A DNA stretch of 64,000 nucleotides, taken from positions 1 through 64,000 of the forward strand of contig NZ_PDWR01000014.1 in the NCBI RefSeq assembly GCF_010211755.1, given 5' to 3'. Below are positions 46,227-55,062 of the stretch, piece after piece. The notes beneath the pieces are model-generated. The model did not search any database. It was given only the letters and a program-made list of their open reading frames with translations, and was not told where the DNA came from. The DNA is from Pseudoxanthomonas sangjuensis. GTDB lineage: Bacteria > Pseudomonadota > Gammaproteobacteria > Xanthomonadales > Xanthomonadaceae. The translations under genes were made by a program, and so were the position numbers. Each line of letters opens with the position of its first letter. Within the stretch, counting starts at the first letter, position 1.

Positions 46227-46849
46227 AATTCATTGGGAAATGGCTTCCCTTGCTTTCGTTCAGAGGGTCTAGTGATTACTGGCGTAGGCGCTATCGCTAT
46301 GGCGGCGATTCGGGTACCGGTTCCGCCGGAGAATCTGCCGACTACAAGGCGAAGGTGCTCAATCGATTCGTGGTCGAGCATGAGGTATCCAGCCTGATCG
46401 AATTCGGCTGTGGCGACGGTCGCCAACTGGCGCTGGCCCGGTACCCATCCTACCTGGGCATCGACATCAGTCCCGATGCCGTTGCGCTGTGCCGCGAGAA
46501 ATTCGCCACGGATCCCGGCAAGGCATTCATGCTGGCAGACGATTATCGCGGACAGACCGCGGACGCGGCGCTGTCGCTGGACGTGATTTTCCACCTGGTC
46601 GAGGATGGCGTGTACCGCGCCTACATGGACCGGCTGTTCGCGGCAGCCGACAAGTACGTCGTGATTTATTCCACGGTCGATGAGGCCGGAGGACGCACTC
46701 TGCGCCATGTGCGCCATCGCAAGGTGGCCGATGACGTGGCGTTCTGGTTTCCGGCGTTTGAGCGCATGTCGTCCTTCGAGGCGACGCTGGCGCCGCCGGA
46801 CCCGTCCTGGAACGAGGGCGCGCGTTTCCTGCTGTACGCGCGCAAGTGA
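46223..46849 (+). CDS. class I SAM-dependent methyltransferase
   Basis: This 208-residue protein has the SAM-binding motif I SLIEFGCGDGRQLAL, motif II LGIDISPDAVALC and an acidic post-motif (ALSLDVIFHLVEDGVY). A short N-terminal segment (SDYWRRRYRYGGDSG) is typical of methyltransferases in polysaccharide loci. The acceptor is unknown, and a sugar or lipid-linked glycan is likely from context. It is the last gene of the four-gene forward cluster and converges on the GT-C/TPR gene. Confidence 0.82.
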   Translation: MKFIGKWLPLLSFRGSSDYWRRRYRYGGDSGTGSAGESADYKAKVLNRFVVEHEVSSLIEFGCGDGRQLALARYPSYLGIDISPDAVALCREKFATDPGKAFMLADDYRGQTADAALSLDVIFHLVEDGVYRAYMDRLFAAADKYVVIYSTVDEAGGRTLRHVRHRKVADDVAFWFPAFERMSSFEATLAPPDPSWNEGARFLLYARK

Positions 46850-46924
46850 GGTTTGCGGGCCGGCTGGCCGTTCGCAAGACCTTGAATGTCCTGCCGCTCC
46901 AATGATTTGAAGGTTGCTACTGCC

Positions 46925-46951
46925 ATCCCGCGGCTCAAGTTGCCGCGGGAT
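46925..46951. terminator. bidirectional hairpin between convergent genes
   Basis: ATCCCGCGGC (46925-46934) pairs perfectly with GCCGCGGGAT (46942-46951) around TCAAGTT. It sits between the methyltransferase stop and the stop of the convergent GT-C/TPR gene. No T-run follows on either side, so termination efficiency is uncertain. Confidence 0.5.
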
Positions 46952-46969
46952 CCCCGCCTGCAGTCGAGT

Positions 46970-48892
46970 TCATGGCGCGCCGCCGCCGCTCTTCCCGTTT
47001 GATCCTTGCTCCTTGGCCTTCAGCAGATTGGCCTCGAAGGTCCGCACCTCGGGATAGTCGGGATGCCAGGCGGGCGTGGTGGCCTTGAGCCGGGACAGCA
47101 TGTCCTCGGCGGATTCGAAATCGCCGAGGTACAGGTCGAGATAGGCAACTCGGAGCCGGAGATCGGTCGTCTGAGTTTCTTCCGGGATGCCGGCGATCAG
47201 CGTCCGTTGCAAGCGTGGGTCGCTCTCCATCTGCGCCTGCATCACCTGGAAGAACGTTTGCCCGAGCGGCAGTCGTCGTGACCTGTAGAGCGCCGTTGCA
47301 TCGTCGACATGGGCGCGGAACGCAGCGTCGAAGCCGGGCTGGCAACGGTGGCTCAGCAGCAAGGACAGGGTCGCCCCATACAGGTAATCGTTGCGGATCG
47401 AGAAATCGTCGGGGTGCGTCCGGATGTGGCGCCGCATGTCATCCCAGCGCACCGGGGTTCCCGCCTTGCAGCCAAGGAACATGTCGTACAGCAGGAGCCC
47501 GTAGTGATCGGGATTGGCGCCAATCGCCGCTTCTACCCGCTGGTATGCCAGGTCGTCGCGGCCGTTGTTGCTTTCAAGGCGCGCCATTTCCAGCTGTGCG
47601 CGGGCGGAGTTGGGATGATGCCGGGCTTCGAACGCGATGAATTTCACGTCCGTGGACCAGGTGTCGCTGCGGATCGAAGTCAGTCCAGCCATCAGCACCA
47701 CCAGCACCGCGCCGGTCGCGACGGCCGTGCGGGCCGAGATCGCTTTCCCCAGCGTGGCGACGCCGCGGGCCAGCAGCAGCATGGGGCCCAGCAATGCCAG
47801 GTAGTTGCGGTGCTCGAACTTGAGTTCGAGCGGCAGGACGGTGGATTCGAGCAGATGGCAGGCAAGGAACCAGTAGATGGCGAACGTGACGAACGGATAG
47901 CGCCTGCGCACCAGCGCCGCGGCGGATGCCATGGCCAGCAGTACCAGGGGGGCAATCCACCAGCCGGCAGTGGAGAGCCGGATCACGGGAGTGTCGTCGA
48001 GCAGCAGTCCCATGCGCTGGGGCAGGGGGACGAAAATGCTGGTCAGGTAGTCGAGCAGGATCCAGGATTCCGAAATCAGCCGTTCGAGCGGCGCGAAATG
48101 GCGGCCCGAATAGCCCGCCGAAATCTTGGGCCACAGCGCCACGGCAGCCGCAAGGCCCGCCAGCACGGGCAGGTACACGGCGGTCCAGGCGAAGACCCGC
48201 TTGCCCGGCGTGTCGCGGAAAGTTTCGCGGCTGGCATCGGGCACGGCCAGCCAGATCGCCAGCAGCATGAAAGGAACCAGCGCGCCGGTTTCCTTCGACA
48301 GCAGGGCCAGTACGGCCAGCAATCCGACGATCGCGGTCCGCAGCACGCCGCTGGCGGGCGTGCGCAGCGCGCCCGGGCGCAGCAGCGGGGCCACGGCGGC
48401 GGTCACCGACAGCAGGATGAAGGTGCCGGACAGCAGGGTCATGCGCTGGACCACGTACAGCACGCTGCTGACCTGCAAGGGATGGAGGGTCCACAGCATT
48501 GCCGCCAGCAGGGCCATGTACTTCGTGGTGTTGGCTTGGTCGGGCCGGGGGGAAAGTGCGCCGGCGATCAGGATGCACAGCCGCCACAGCAGGAAGCCGT
48601 TGATGCCGTGGACCAGCAGGTTGAACAGCTTGAAGCCGAACGAGTGCCCGTCGCCCATTGCCTGCTGCAACAGCAGTGTCAGGTTGGATATCGGGCGTAG
48701 CAGCAAGCCGGACGGGTTGTTCAATATGCCCCGGTAGACATTGCCCAGATCCAGCTGGTCGATGCGCAGGGTTTCCAGGTTGGCCAGGTCGTCCAGCAGG
48801 AACGGGCCGCTGAGTCCCGGGACGAAAACCAGCAGGCAGGCCGCCAGCGCCAGCAGTGGCAGAAGGATGCGAGTGGCTTGGCGCCAGTCCAT
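46970..48892 (-). CDS. GT-C membrane glycosyltransferase-like protein with TPRs (TMTC-like)
   Basis: The 640-residue protein has about ten to twelve helices followed by a soluble C-terminal part with TPR-like helices (ARAQLEMARLESNNGRDDLA, RLRVAYLDLYLGDFESAEDM). After the first helix comes FLLDDLANLETL, the acidic pair expected for GT-C enzymes. The HLLESTVLPLELKFEHRNYL motif (given here as its start) is typical of bacterial TMTC-like proteins. It lies directly downstream of pilA on the same strand, which suggests transfer of a glycan to pilin, but this is inference. The ATG at 48892 is chosen for its AGGA site. Starts at 48922 and 48961 are possible. Confidence 0.78.
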   Translation of the reverse strand: MDWRQATRILLPLLALAACLLVFVPGLSGPFLLDDLANLETLRIDQLDLGNVYRGILNNPSGLLLRPISNLTLLLQQAMGDGHSFGFKLFNLLVHGINGFLLWRLCILIAGALSPRPDQANTTKYMALLAAMLWTLHPLQVSSVLYVVQRMTLLSGTFILLSVTAAVAPLLRPGALRTPASGVLRTAIVGLLAVLALLSKETGALVPFMLLAIWLAVPDASRETFRDTPGKRVFAWTAVYLPVLAGLAAAVALWPKISAGYSGRHFAPLERLISESWILLDYLTSIFVPLPQRMGLLLDDTPVIRLSTAGWWIAPLVLLAMASAAALVRRRYPFVTFAIYWFLACHLLESTVLPLELKFEHRNYLALLGPMLLLARGVATLGKAISARTAVATGAVLVVLMAGLTSIRSDTWSTDVKFIAFEARHHPNSARAQLEMARLESNNGRDDLAYQRVEAAIGANPDHYGLLLYDMFLGCKAGTPVRWDDMRRHIRTHPDDFSIRNDYLYGATLSLLLSHRCQPGFDAAFRAHVDDATALYRSRRLPLGQTFFQVMQAQMESDPRLQRTLIAGIPEETQTTDLRLRVAYLDLYLGDFESAEDMLSRLKATTPAWHPDYPEVRTFEANLLKAKEQGSNGKSGGGAP

Positions 48893-48951
48893 GCGGATAG
48901 TCCTGGGAGGTGCCGGGATCATCGTGCGCCCATGGTTGGAATGGGTCCGGG

Positions 48952-48983
48952 AAAAAAGCAACCCCGGCCGGGGCCGGGGTTGC
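48952..48983 (-). terminator. rho-independent terminator of pilA
   Basis: On the reverse strand GCAACCCCGG (complement of 48974-48983) pairs with CCGGGGTTGC (complement of 48958-48967), followed by TTTTTT (48952-48957). The palindrome is perfect over 12 bp each side. It lies about 30 nt after the pilA stop and ensures a monocistronic pilA transcript, separating it from the GT-C gene. Confidence 0.88.
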
Positions 48984-49013
48984 GGGTACGCATTGAAGCT
49001 TTGCCAGCGTAAC

Positions 49014-49421
49014 TTACTGGCAGGTGCCGGGGCGATAGCGCGGCGGAATGGTGGAGTTAGGACCGCAAACCCAAGCCACCGTGCCCTGCGTGGTGTTCGC
49101 GGTGCCGGTCAGGACGATCGTGCCGGTCACGCCCGGGATGCTCTTGGAGGTCGCGGTCACCACGCAGCCGGCGTTGGCGACGCTGGCGACATAATGCGAG
49201 GTCTGGGTCGGCAGGATGTTGCCGGTCGGACAGGCGCTGTTGGAGGCGACGTATTCCGCGATCGCGGTACGGCCGGACGAGGCGGCGGTGATGACTTCCG
49301 ACACCTTGGCCTTCTTGGTGTAGTCGCTGTACGCCGGCAGCGCAATGGCGGCCAGGATGGCGATGATGGCCACCACGATCATCAGTTCGATGAGGGTGAA
49401 GCCCTGCATGTTCTTCTTCAT
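49014..49421 (-). CDS. pilA: type IV major pilin PilA
   Basis: This is the structural subunit of the type IV pilus. The 135-residue prepilin has a 7-residue leader MKKNMQG and the mature start [20 protein letters not shown], with the conserved Glu at mature position 5. Cleavage and methylation by PilD are expected. Cysteines 64/86 and 119/134 can form disulfides. The last pair encloses the C-terminal loop [16 protein letters not shown], which offers Ser/Thr sites. A GAGG site precedes the ATG at 49421. An upstream in-frame ATG (49517) would destroy the leader. A sigma-54 promoter lies at 49526-49543 and a terminator follows the gene. Confidence 0.96.
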   Translation of the reverse strand: MKKNMQGFTLIELMIVVAIIAILAAIALPAYSDYTKKAKVSEVITAASSGRTAIAEYVASNSACPTGNILPTQTSHYVASVANAGCVVTATSKSIPGVTGTIVLTGTANTTQGTVAWVCGPNSTIPPRYRPGTCQ

Positions 49422-49525
49422 AAGGTGAACCTCGGTTTGGTTGATGGAAAGGGACACATTCTTTCCCCCGTGTCCCCCATGAAGTGGACCGTGGGTGCCG
49501 TGGACAGCCACGCGCAAGGTTCAAG

Positions 49526-49543
49526 TCGCAGGAAACATGCCAA
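49526..49543 (-). promoter_or_regulatory. sigma-54 promoter of pilA
   Basis: The reverse strand reads TTGGCATG-TTTC-CTGCGA. Compared with TGGCACG-N4-TTGCW it keeps the invariant GG and GC with exactly 10 nt between them and differs at two less critical bases. The predicted start is near 49515, giving a 5' leader of about 95 nt. RpoN- and PilR-dependent pilA promoters are established in pseudomonads and xanthomonads. Confidence 0.72.
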
Positions 49544-49624
49544 ACACCTTGCGGGATGCAGTTGGCTTTATCCGCTGCGAATTTCCCCGAGCGCAGACTA
49601 ATCTCATGGTTTGCACGGTTCAAT

Positions 49625-49659
49625 TGACCATTTGCGTCAAAAAGTGACGCGAATGGTCA
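49625..49659. promoter_or_regulatory. 35-bp palindrome, candidate PilR activator site
   Basis: TGACCATTTGCGTCA (49625-49639), AAAAG, TGACGCGAATGGTCA (49645-49659): the 15-bp arms are complementary except for one pair. It lies about 110-145 bp upstream of the predicted pilA start, the usual distance for an NtrC-type enhancer. No T-run follows, so a terminator is less likely. Binding by PilR is inferred from position only. Confidence 0.5.
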
Positions 49660-49875
49660 GTCTGGAATCGTGGCACGGGCCAATTGGAATTTTCCTCACA
49701 GAACAAGCAATTGTGGGGGAGTATCGGGCGTTGCAACCCGACGAAAGGCGTGCGCACGATGGGTTCGACGCTGTTGTGGTGATGGCAATCACGTATTTGA
49801 CGGGTTGTGTCGACCCGGGTGCCCAAAGACGCATCACGGGTCGTCGATGAGGCCGGATCAGAGTATGACCCGGTC

Positions 49876-51723
49876 TTATTCCATCCCCAGCTTTCTGAGC
49901 CGCGCAGCAGCATGCGTAGCCAGGTTGGCAGGGGGTATGTGGGCACGGGGGTCCTGCTCAACCTGCCGGTACAGTTCCGCCGCCTCCTGCGTGCGCCCCA
50001 GCTTTGCCAGCAGGTCCCCCATGCGCAGGCGATAGTCGGGCAGCGGCAGCAGCGCCTCGGCCCGGGCTTCGGCGGCCAGCGCGGCTTCCGTTTCGCCATC
50101 GTGTTCCAGCACCAAGCTGTAGTTGTGCCAGACCTCGTGGCGGTCGCGGCGCAGGCGCAGGCCGGATTCCAGTTCGCGACGCGCGACCGCGTAGTCCCCG
50201 CCTTGCAGGGCAATCAGGCCGCGCAGCTCGTGCGGATCGGCCGCGCCGGGCTGCGACCGTTCCGCTTCATCCAGCGCGCGCAGCGCGTTTGCCCTGTCGC
50301 CCAGCAGGACGTAGCCGTTGGCGATGCGCAGCCAGTTGGTTGCAACGGGCGCGATTCGCGCCGCTTGCCAGATCGAGACGGCACCGAGCAAGAGTGAAGC
50401 TGCAAATCCCAGCGAAACAGCGGACCAGCGCCGCGCGCGCATCCATTCGTACAGCCATGCCGCCCAGAAAGCCGTTCCCAGGACGAATGGCGCGACGATG
50501 TTGGAACGGAAACGGTCCTCGGCGAAGAACACGGCGATGGTGAAGAGCCCCATCGACACCGGGGCAAGCACCAGCCAGCCGCGAGCCTGCTGCCGCACCA
50601 GCAGCAACAGACCGGGCACGCCGAGCGCGAACAGCCAGCCGAACGGCTGCGGCAGCGCTTTCAGCAGCGGCGAGAAGCGTTGCTCGTCCCGGTAGGTGCG
50701 GTTGTTCGGCACTTCGGTGTACGCGCTGAATTCGCCGAGTTTGCGGAGGCCGTTGCGAACGCTCTGCCATTTGTGCGCGAGGATGTATGACGTTGCTCGG
50801 CTGCGCCAATAACGCTCCACCTGTCCCGCGTCCAGTGGATGTCCGGTGCGACGCTGCGCTTCGGCAGCATAGGCCCGCTGGACCTCGCTGGGATGGCGGT
50901 ACCGCACGAAGGAGGGGAAGCCCGACCGCGAAAGGGGGTTTTCCGGGTTGTACAACTGGTGCAGGACTACGCCGCCGTTGGTGGGTACGAAGCTCCAGCG
51001 GCCGGTGGCGGCGACGTTGCGCGCGGTCAACGCGGCCAGCGGCAGGGACAGGCCGAACAGGAACAGCGCGCAGGCGCACGCCAGCCGCGCGTGCGGCAGG
51101 TCGCGCCAGCGCAACGCGGGCAGGATCGCCAGCGCCAGCACCGCCATCAGCAGCAGGTTCGCGCGCAGCGCCACGCCGATGCCGCAGTACAACCCGAATC
51201 CCAGCCATGGCAGCAGGCGCGAGGTACGGGAGACGCGCAGGGCGAACCATACCCACCATGCCAGCCACGCGGTAACCAGCGTGGTCTTCAGCAACATCAT
51301 GGTGAAAGCCATCGCCGGGCCGAGCGCGGCGTAAATCGCGGCAGCGACCAGTCCGATCTTTGGCCGACCGAATTCGCGGGCGATCAGGATCAGGGCGAAC
51401 GCAGTGCCGACATCAGTCGCCACCTGCAACAGGTAGATCGGGAACACGCCACCGGCCAGCTTGAACGAAAGTCCCAGCAGGTAGCCGTACAGGGGATCCA
51501 TGAAGCCGAATTCCGGCGTCATGCCTCCGCTGCCAAAGGCGACGTCCAGGCCGAAGCGGCGGTAGTAGTCTTCGTCCGGCCCGATCTGGAAGGTCAGCGG
51601 ACTCTGCAGCGCGTACAGCAGGTGCACGAAGCGCAGCAGGGCCACCAGGGCCAGCACGGCGAGGGCGGTCCGCCGGTCGCGGTCGTGCGGAACGGGGCTG
51701 GATGCGTCGGGATGGATGGACAT
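49876..51723 (-). CDS. GT-C membrane glycosyltransferase-like protein with C-terminal TPRs
   Basis: The 615-residue membrane protein resembles the PMT/ArnT superfamily. After the first helix a PDEDYY motif is found (QIGPDEDYYRRFG), followed by about ten helices and a C-terminal TPR region (GYVLLGDRANALRALDEAE, LRGLIALQGGDYAVARRELE). It is different in sequence from the TMTC-like protein on the other side of pilA. It may glycosylate pilin or a surface glycan, but its acceptor is unknown. The ATG at 51723 is preferred. An in-frame ATG at 51810 adds 29 residues of low conservation, and neither has a clear ribosome site. Confidence 0.78.
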   Translation of the reverse strand: MSIHPDASSPVPHDRDRRTALAVLALVALLRFVHLLYALQSPLTFQIGPDEDYYRRFGLDVAFGSGGMTPEFGFMDPLYGYLLGLSFKLAGGVFPIYLLQVATDVGTAFALILIAREFGRPKIGLVAAAIYAALGPAMAFTMMLLKTTLVTAWLAWWVWFALRVSRTSRLLPWLGFGLYCGIGVALRANLLLMAVLALAILPALRWRDLPHARLACACALFLFGLSLPLAALTARNVAATGRWSFVPTNGGVVLHQLYNPENPLSRSGFPSFVRYRHPSEVQRAYAAEAQRRTGHPLDAGQVERYWRSRATSYILAHKWQSVRNGLRKLGEFSAYTEVPNNRTYRDEQRFSPLLKALPQPFGWLFALGVPGLLLLVRQQARGWLVLAPVSMGLFTIAVFFAEDRFRSNIVAPFVLGTAFWAAWLYEWMRARRWSAVSLGFAASLLLGAVSIWQAARIAPVATNWLRIANGYVLLGDRANALRALDEAERSQPGAADPHELRGLIALQGGDYAVARRELESGLRLRRDRHEVWHNYSLVLEHDGETEAALAAEARAEALLPLPDYRLRMGDLLAKLGRTQEAAELYRQVEQDPRAHIPPANLATHAAARLRKLGME

Positions 51724-51913
51724 TGCCGGGAGTCGGGATGCGTCGCGCGGGGACGGCAATATAGCCGTTGCGCGCTCCAGTCCCGCCGTGGCGCGGTGCC
51801 AGCTTGGCATGGGTCACGTTTTTTTTTGCGCAACGAGGCTATCGCTACTGCAGTCGTGTCCCGGGCTCAGGCCTCCACCGCGTGCGACTTCACGCCCAGG
51901 GTCCGCGTCGCCT

Positions 51914-52216
51914 TCATGCCGCTTGCCGGGCCAGGGGCTGGATGCGTTCCAGATCGCCGGCCAATGCGTCGCGGGCGCGTTCGGTGTCGTAGCGCGCCTG
52001 GCCGCGAAGCCAGTAACCGTCCGACAGGCTGAAGTAACGGCAGAGGCGCAGATCGGTATCGGCGGTGATGGCGCGCTTGCCGGCGACGATGTCGCCGATG
52101 CGCTGCGGCGGCACGCCGATGTCCCTGGACAGGCGGTAGCGGGTGATGCCCAGGGGCTCCAGGAATTCGTGCAGCAGGATCTCGCCGGGATGGATGGGGG
52201 GAAGTTTGCGTGCCAT
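51914..52216 (-). CDS. higA: HigA-family antitoxin (XRE HTH)
   Basis: This 100-residue antitoxin has an N-terminal HTH_3/XRE domain: PPIHPGEILLHEFLEPLGIT, RYRLSRDIGVPPQRIGDIVAGKR as the helix-turn-helix, and TDLRLCRYFSLSDGYWLRGQ. It neutralises the HigB-like RNase toxin encoded just upstream and represses the pair through the operator at 52524-52558. The start at 52216 (MARKLPP) matches the family. The longer frame is spurious. The toxin-first order is typical of higBA. Confidence 0.92.
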   Translation of the reverse strand: MARKLPPIHPGEILLHEFLEPLGITRYRLSRDIGVPPQRIGDIVAGKRAITADTDLRLCRYFSLSDGYWLRGQARYDTERARDALAGDLERIQPLARQAA

Positions 52217-52233
52217 GGCTTCGTAACCTCGAA

Positions 52234-52515
52234 TCAGTGATAGTCGACGATCTCGACATCTTCGGCGTCGCTTCCGGTCCATCGGAAGCAGAGACGGAAC
52301 TGGTCGTTGATGCGGATGCTGTGCTGACCGGCCCGCTTGCCCTTCAATGCTTCCAACCGGTTGCCCGGCGGAATGCGCAGATCATCAAGGTGGCCTGCCC
52401 AATCCAGTTGCTCCAGTTTGCGTCGGGCCGGCGTCGCGATGTTCGCGAACCGCTTCACCGCGTTGCGCTCGAACAACGCCTGCGTGTCCTTGCAGCGGAA
52501 GGAGCGGATCGACAT
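52234..52515 (-). CDS. higB: HigB/RelE-type toxin
   Basis: This 93-residue RelE/ParE superfamily protein probably cleaves mRNA on the ribosome. It shows the HigB pattern: IRSFRCKDTQALFE, RRKLEQLDWAGHLDDLRIPPGNRLEALKG as separate helices and strands, QHSIRINDQFRLCFRW with the catalytic basic residues, and the end VEIVDYH. It precedes higA by 17 nt. The AT-rich promoter with palindromic operator lies immediately upstream. Confidence 0.93.
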   Translation of the reverse strand: MSIRSFRCKDTQALFERNAVKRFANIATPARRKLEQLDWAGHLDDLRIPPGNRLEALKGKRAGQHSIRINDQFRLCFRWTGSDAEDVEIVDYH

Positions 52516-52523
52516 GGCCAGAT

Positions 52524-52558
52524 ATTAACGCATTGCGTTAATAACGTCAAGCGTTAAT
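52524..52558. promoter_or_regulatory. higBA operator/promoter
   Basis: ATTAACGCA-T-TGCGTTAAT (52524-52542) is a perfect 19-bp odd palindrome 8 bp before the higB start. A third half-site AGCGTTAAT (52550-52558) repeats it 16 bp further upstream. The sequence is very AT-rich for this genome and is suited to serve as both -10 and HigA binding site. Confidence 0.7.
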
Positions 52559-52628
52559 GATGCGGGGCTGCGCCGCACAGGGTGGGCACGACGTGTCCAC
52601 CCTCACCACTTCGCGTCGAACGCATCCT

Positions 52629-52723
52629 GTAGGAGCGGCGTAAGCCGCGACCGAACCGCCCGGACCAGCGGCATTGTCCGCGAAGCGCCGGGACCTGGCG
52701 GTCGCGGCTTACGCCGCTCCTAC
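52629..52723. repeat. GTAG REP inverted pair
   Basis: GTAGGAGCGGCGTAAGCCGCGACC starts at 52629, and its inverted complement TTACGCCGCTCCTAC ends at 52723. It separates the higBA promoter from the end of the nucleotidyltransferase-like gene. Both hairpin arms are intact. Confidence 0.9.
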
Positions 52724-52741
52724 GGGGTGGGGCGGGGCAAT

Positions 52742-53224
52742 TCAGCCGCCACGCAGCTTTTCGCGGATGGCGCGCAGTTCCTTGGCCGCGATCCGGTCCT
52801 TGTCGCGTCCCAGCGCTTCCTTGGCGGCGATGAGGTCGTCCAGGCCGATGGCGCGCACGCGGCGGCCGAATAGATCGATTTCGACCGCATCGCTGGCCAC
52901 GCGGGCGTAGTCGCCCACGCCGGTGATGCTGCCGAGCAGGTCGAGCGCGCCCCAGTCGGTGCTCAGGTAGAGGTTGTCCAGCGCCGTGCCGGGCGCAGGT
53001 TCGTCGAGGAACGAGCGGCGCGGCATCGAGAGGCGGTGTTGCGGGTGCAAATCGTGGAAGGCATCGCGCAGCTTCTCGATATTGGCGGGGGTCAGCACCG
53101 CACAGACATCCCCGTCGCGGGTCAGCAGGCTGGAGCCATGCAGCATGGCGGCATAACCGCCGACCAGGACGAACTCGATGCCGGTTTCATCGAGCCGTTG
53201 CAGCAGGCGTTGCAGGTCGCTCAT
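52742..53224 (-). CDS. nucleotidyltransferase-fold protein (AbiEii/MNT-like)
   Basis: This 160-residue protein has the minimal nucleotidyltransferase signature: FVLVGGYAAMLHGSSLLTRDGDV, where GG, HG and the DGD acidic residues correspond to the pol-beta-fold active site. IDLFGRRVRAIGLDDLIAAKEALGRDKD follows. Such proteins are often part of toxin-antitoxin or mobile defence-like pairs, or act on unknown targets. It overlaps a 69-codon gene at its 5' end by 38 nt, so the two are probably translated together. The frame is open further upstream, but MSDLQRLLQRLDETG is the natural start. Confidence 0.75.
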   Translation of the reverse strand: MSDLQRLLQRLDETGIEFVLVGGYAAMLHGSSLLTRDGDVCAVLTPANIEKLRDAFHDLHPQHRLSMPRRSFLDEPAPGTALDNLYLSTDWGALDLLGSITGVGDYARVASDAVEIDLFGRRVRAIGLDDLIAAKEALGRDKDRIAAKELRAIREKLRGG

Positions 53225-53396
53225 GCAGGTCGCGTCCAGCGCGTTCCAAGGCAAGCGCCAAGTCGAGTGCGTCCTGGTGCTGCAGGGCACGCTGCTCGTA
53301 GGTCAGGCGCAGGTTGTCCTCCAGCAGGCCGATGTCGATGCCGGCGCGCAGGGCCTCGCCGATGGCGCCAGTTGGCGTGGCGGGGTCGCGGGTCAT
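53187..53396 (-). CDS. small hypothetical partner of the nucleotidyltransferase
   Basis: This 69-residue helical protein has the segment RLTYEQRALQHQDALDLALALE, a pattern I associate with small proteins found ahead of MNT/AbiEii-like nucleotidyltransferases. No catalytic motif is visible. It starts 9 nt after the pilR stop and overlaps the nucleotidyltransferase gene by 38 nt in another frame. A role as antitoxin or partner is inference from arrangement only. Confidence 0.6.
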   Translation of the reverse strand: MTRDPATPTGAIGEALRAGIDIGLLEDNLRLTYEQRALQHQDALDLALALERAGRDLHERPATPAATAR

Positions 53397-53405
53397 GGCC
53401 GGATG

Positions 53406-54806
<1,401 letters not shown>

Positions 54807-54874
54807 GATTTCCCTGCACTCCCCCCGGACCAAGTGTAGCGGTTGCGCCGGGATAGGGATAGGCAGCCCCGCCT

Positions 54875-55057
54875 GCAGGAGCGGCGTGAGCCGCGACCGC
54901 CATCCACGAGCGCTTCGCGGAAGCTTTCGCGGGACCGGACGATTCCCGATCGCGGCTCACGCCGCTCCTACAGGGGATGATGCGGCCGGGAACCGGCCGG
55001 GTCTGCGGAATCGTCCGCGGGGCGTGGCGGTCGCGGCTCACGCTGCGCCTGCGACAG
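54875..55057. repeat. GCAG/GTAG REP pair plus degenerate second unit
   Basis: GCAGGAGCGGCGTGAGCCGCGACCG begins at 54875, and the inverted arm TCACGCCGCTCCTAC ends at 54971. A degenerate second copy lacking its left arm follows to about 55057 (ending GGCTCACGCTGCGCCTGCGAC). The repeat fills the gap between pilS and pilR. Confidence 0.85.
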
Positions 55058-55062
55058 CCGGG

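Larger units (their letters stand above)
49422..49875 (-). other. pilA upstream control region
   Basis: These 454 nt carry no gene. From the pilA side they contain an untranslated leader of about 95 nt, a -24/-12 promoter (49526-49543) and a 35-bp near-perfect palindrome (49625-49659). About 215 nt of unremarkable sequence then run up to the stop codon of the upstream GT-C/TPR gene. No terminator with a T-run was found for that upstream gene. Confidence 0.7.

Noticed and set aside
49671-49680. TGGCACGGGC on the forward strand near pilA as a sigma-54 promoter.
   Set aside because: No GC occurs at the required 10-nt spacing after GG, and no forward gene follows.
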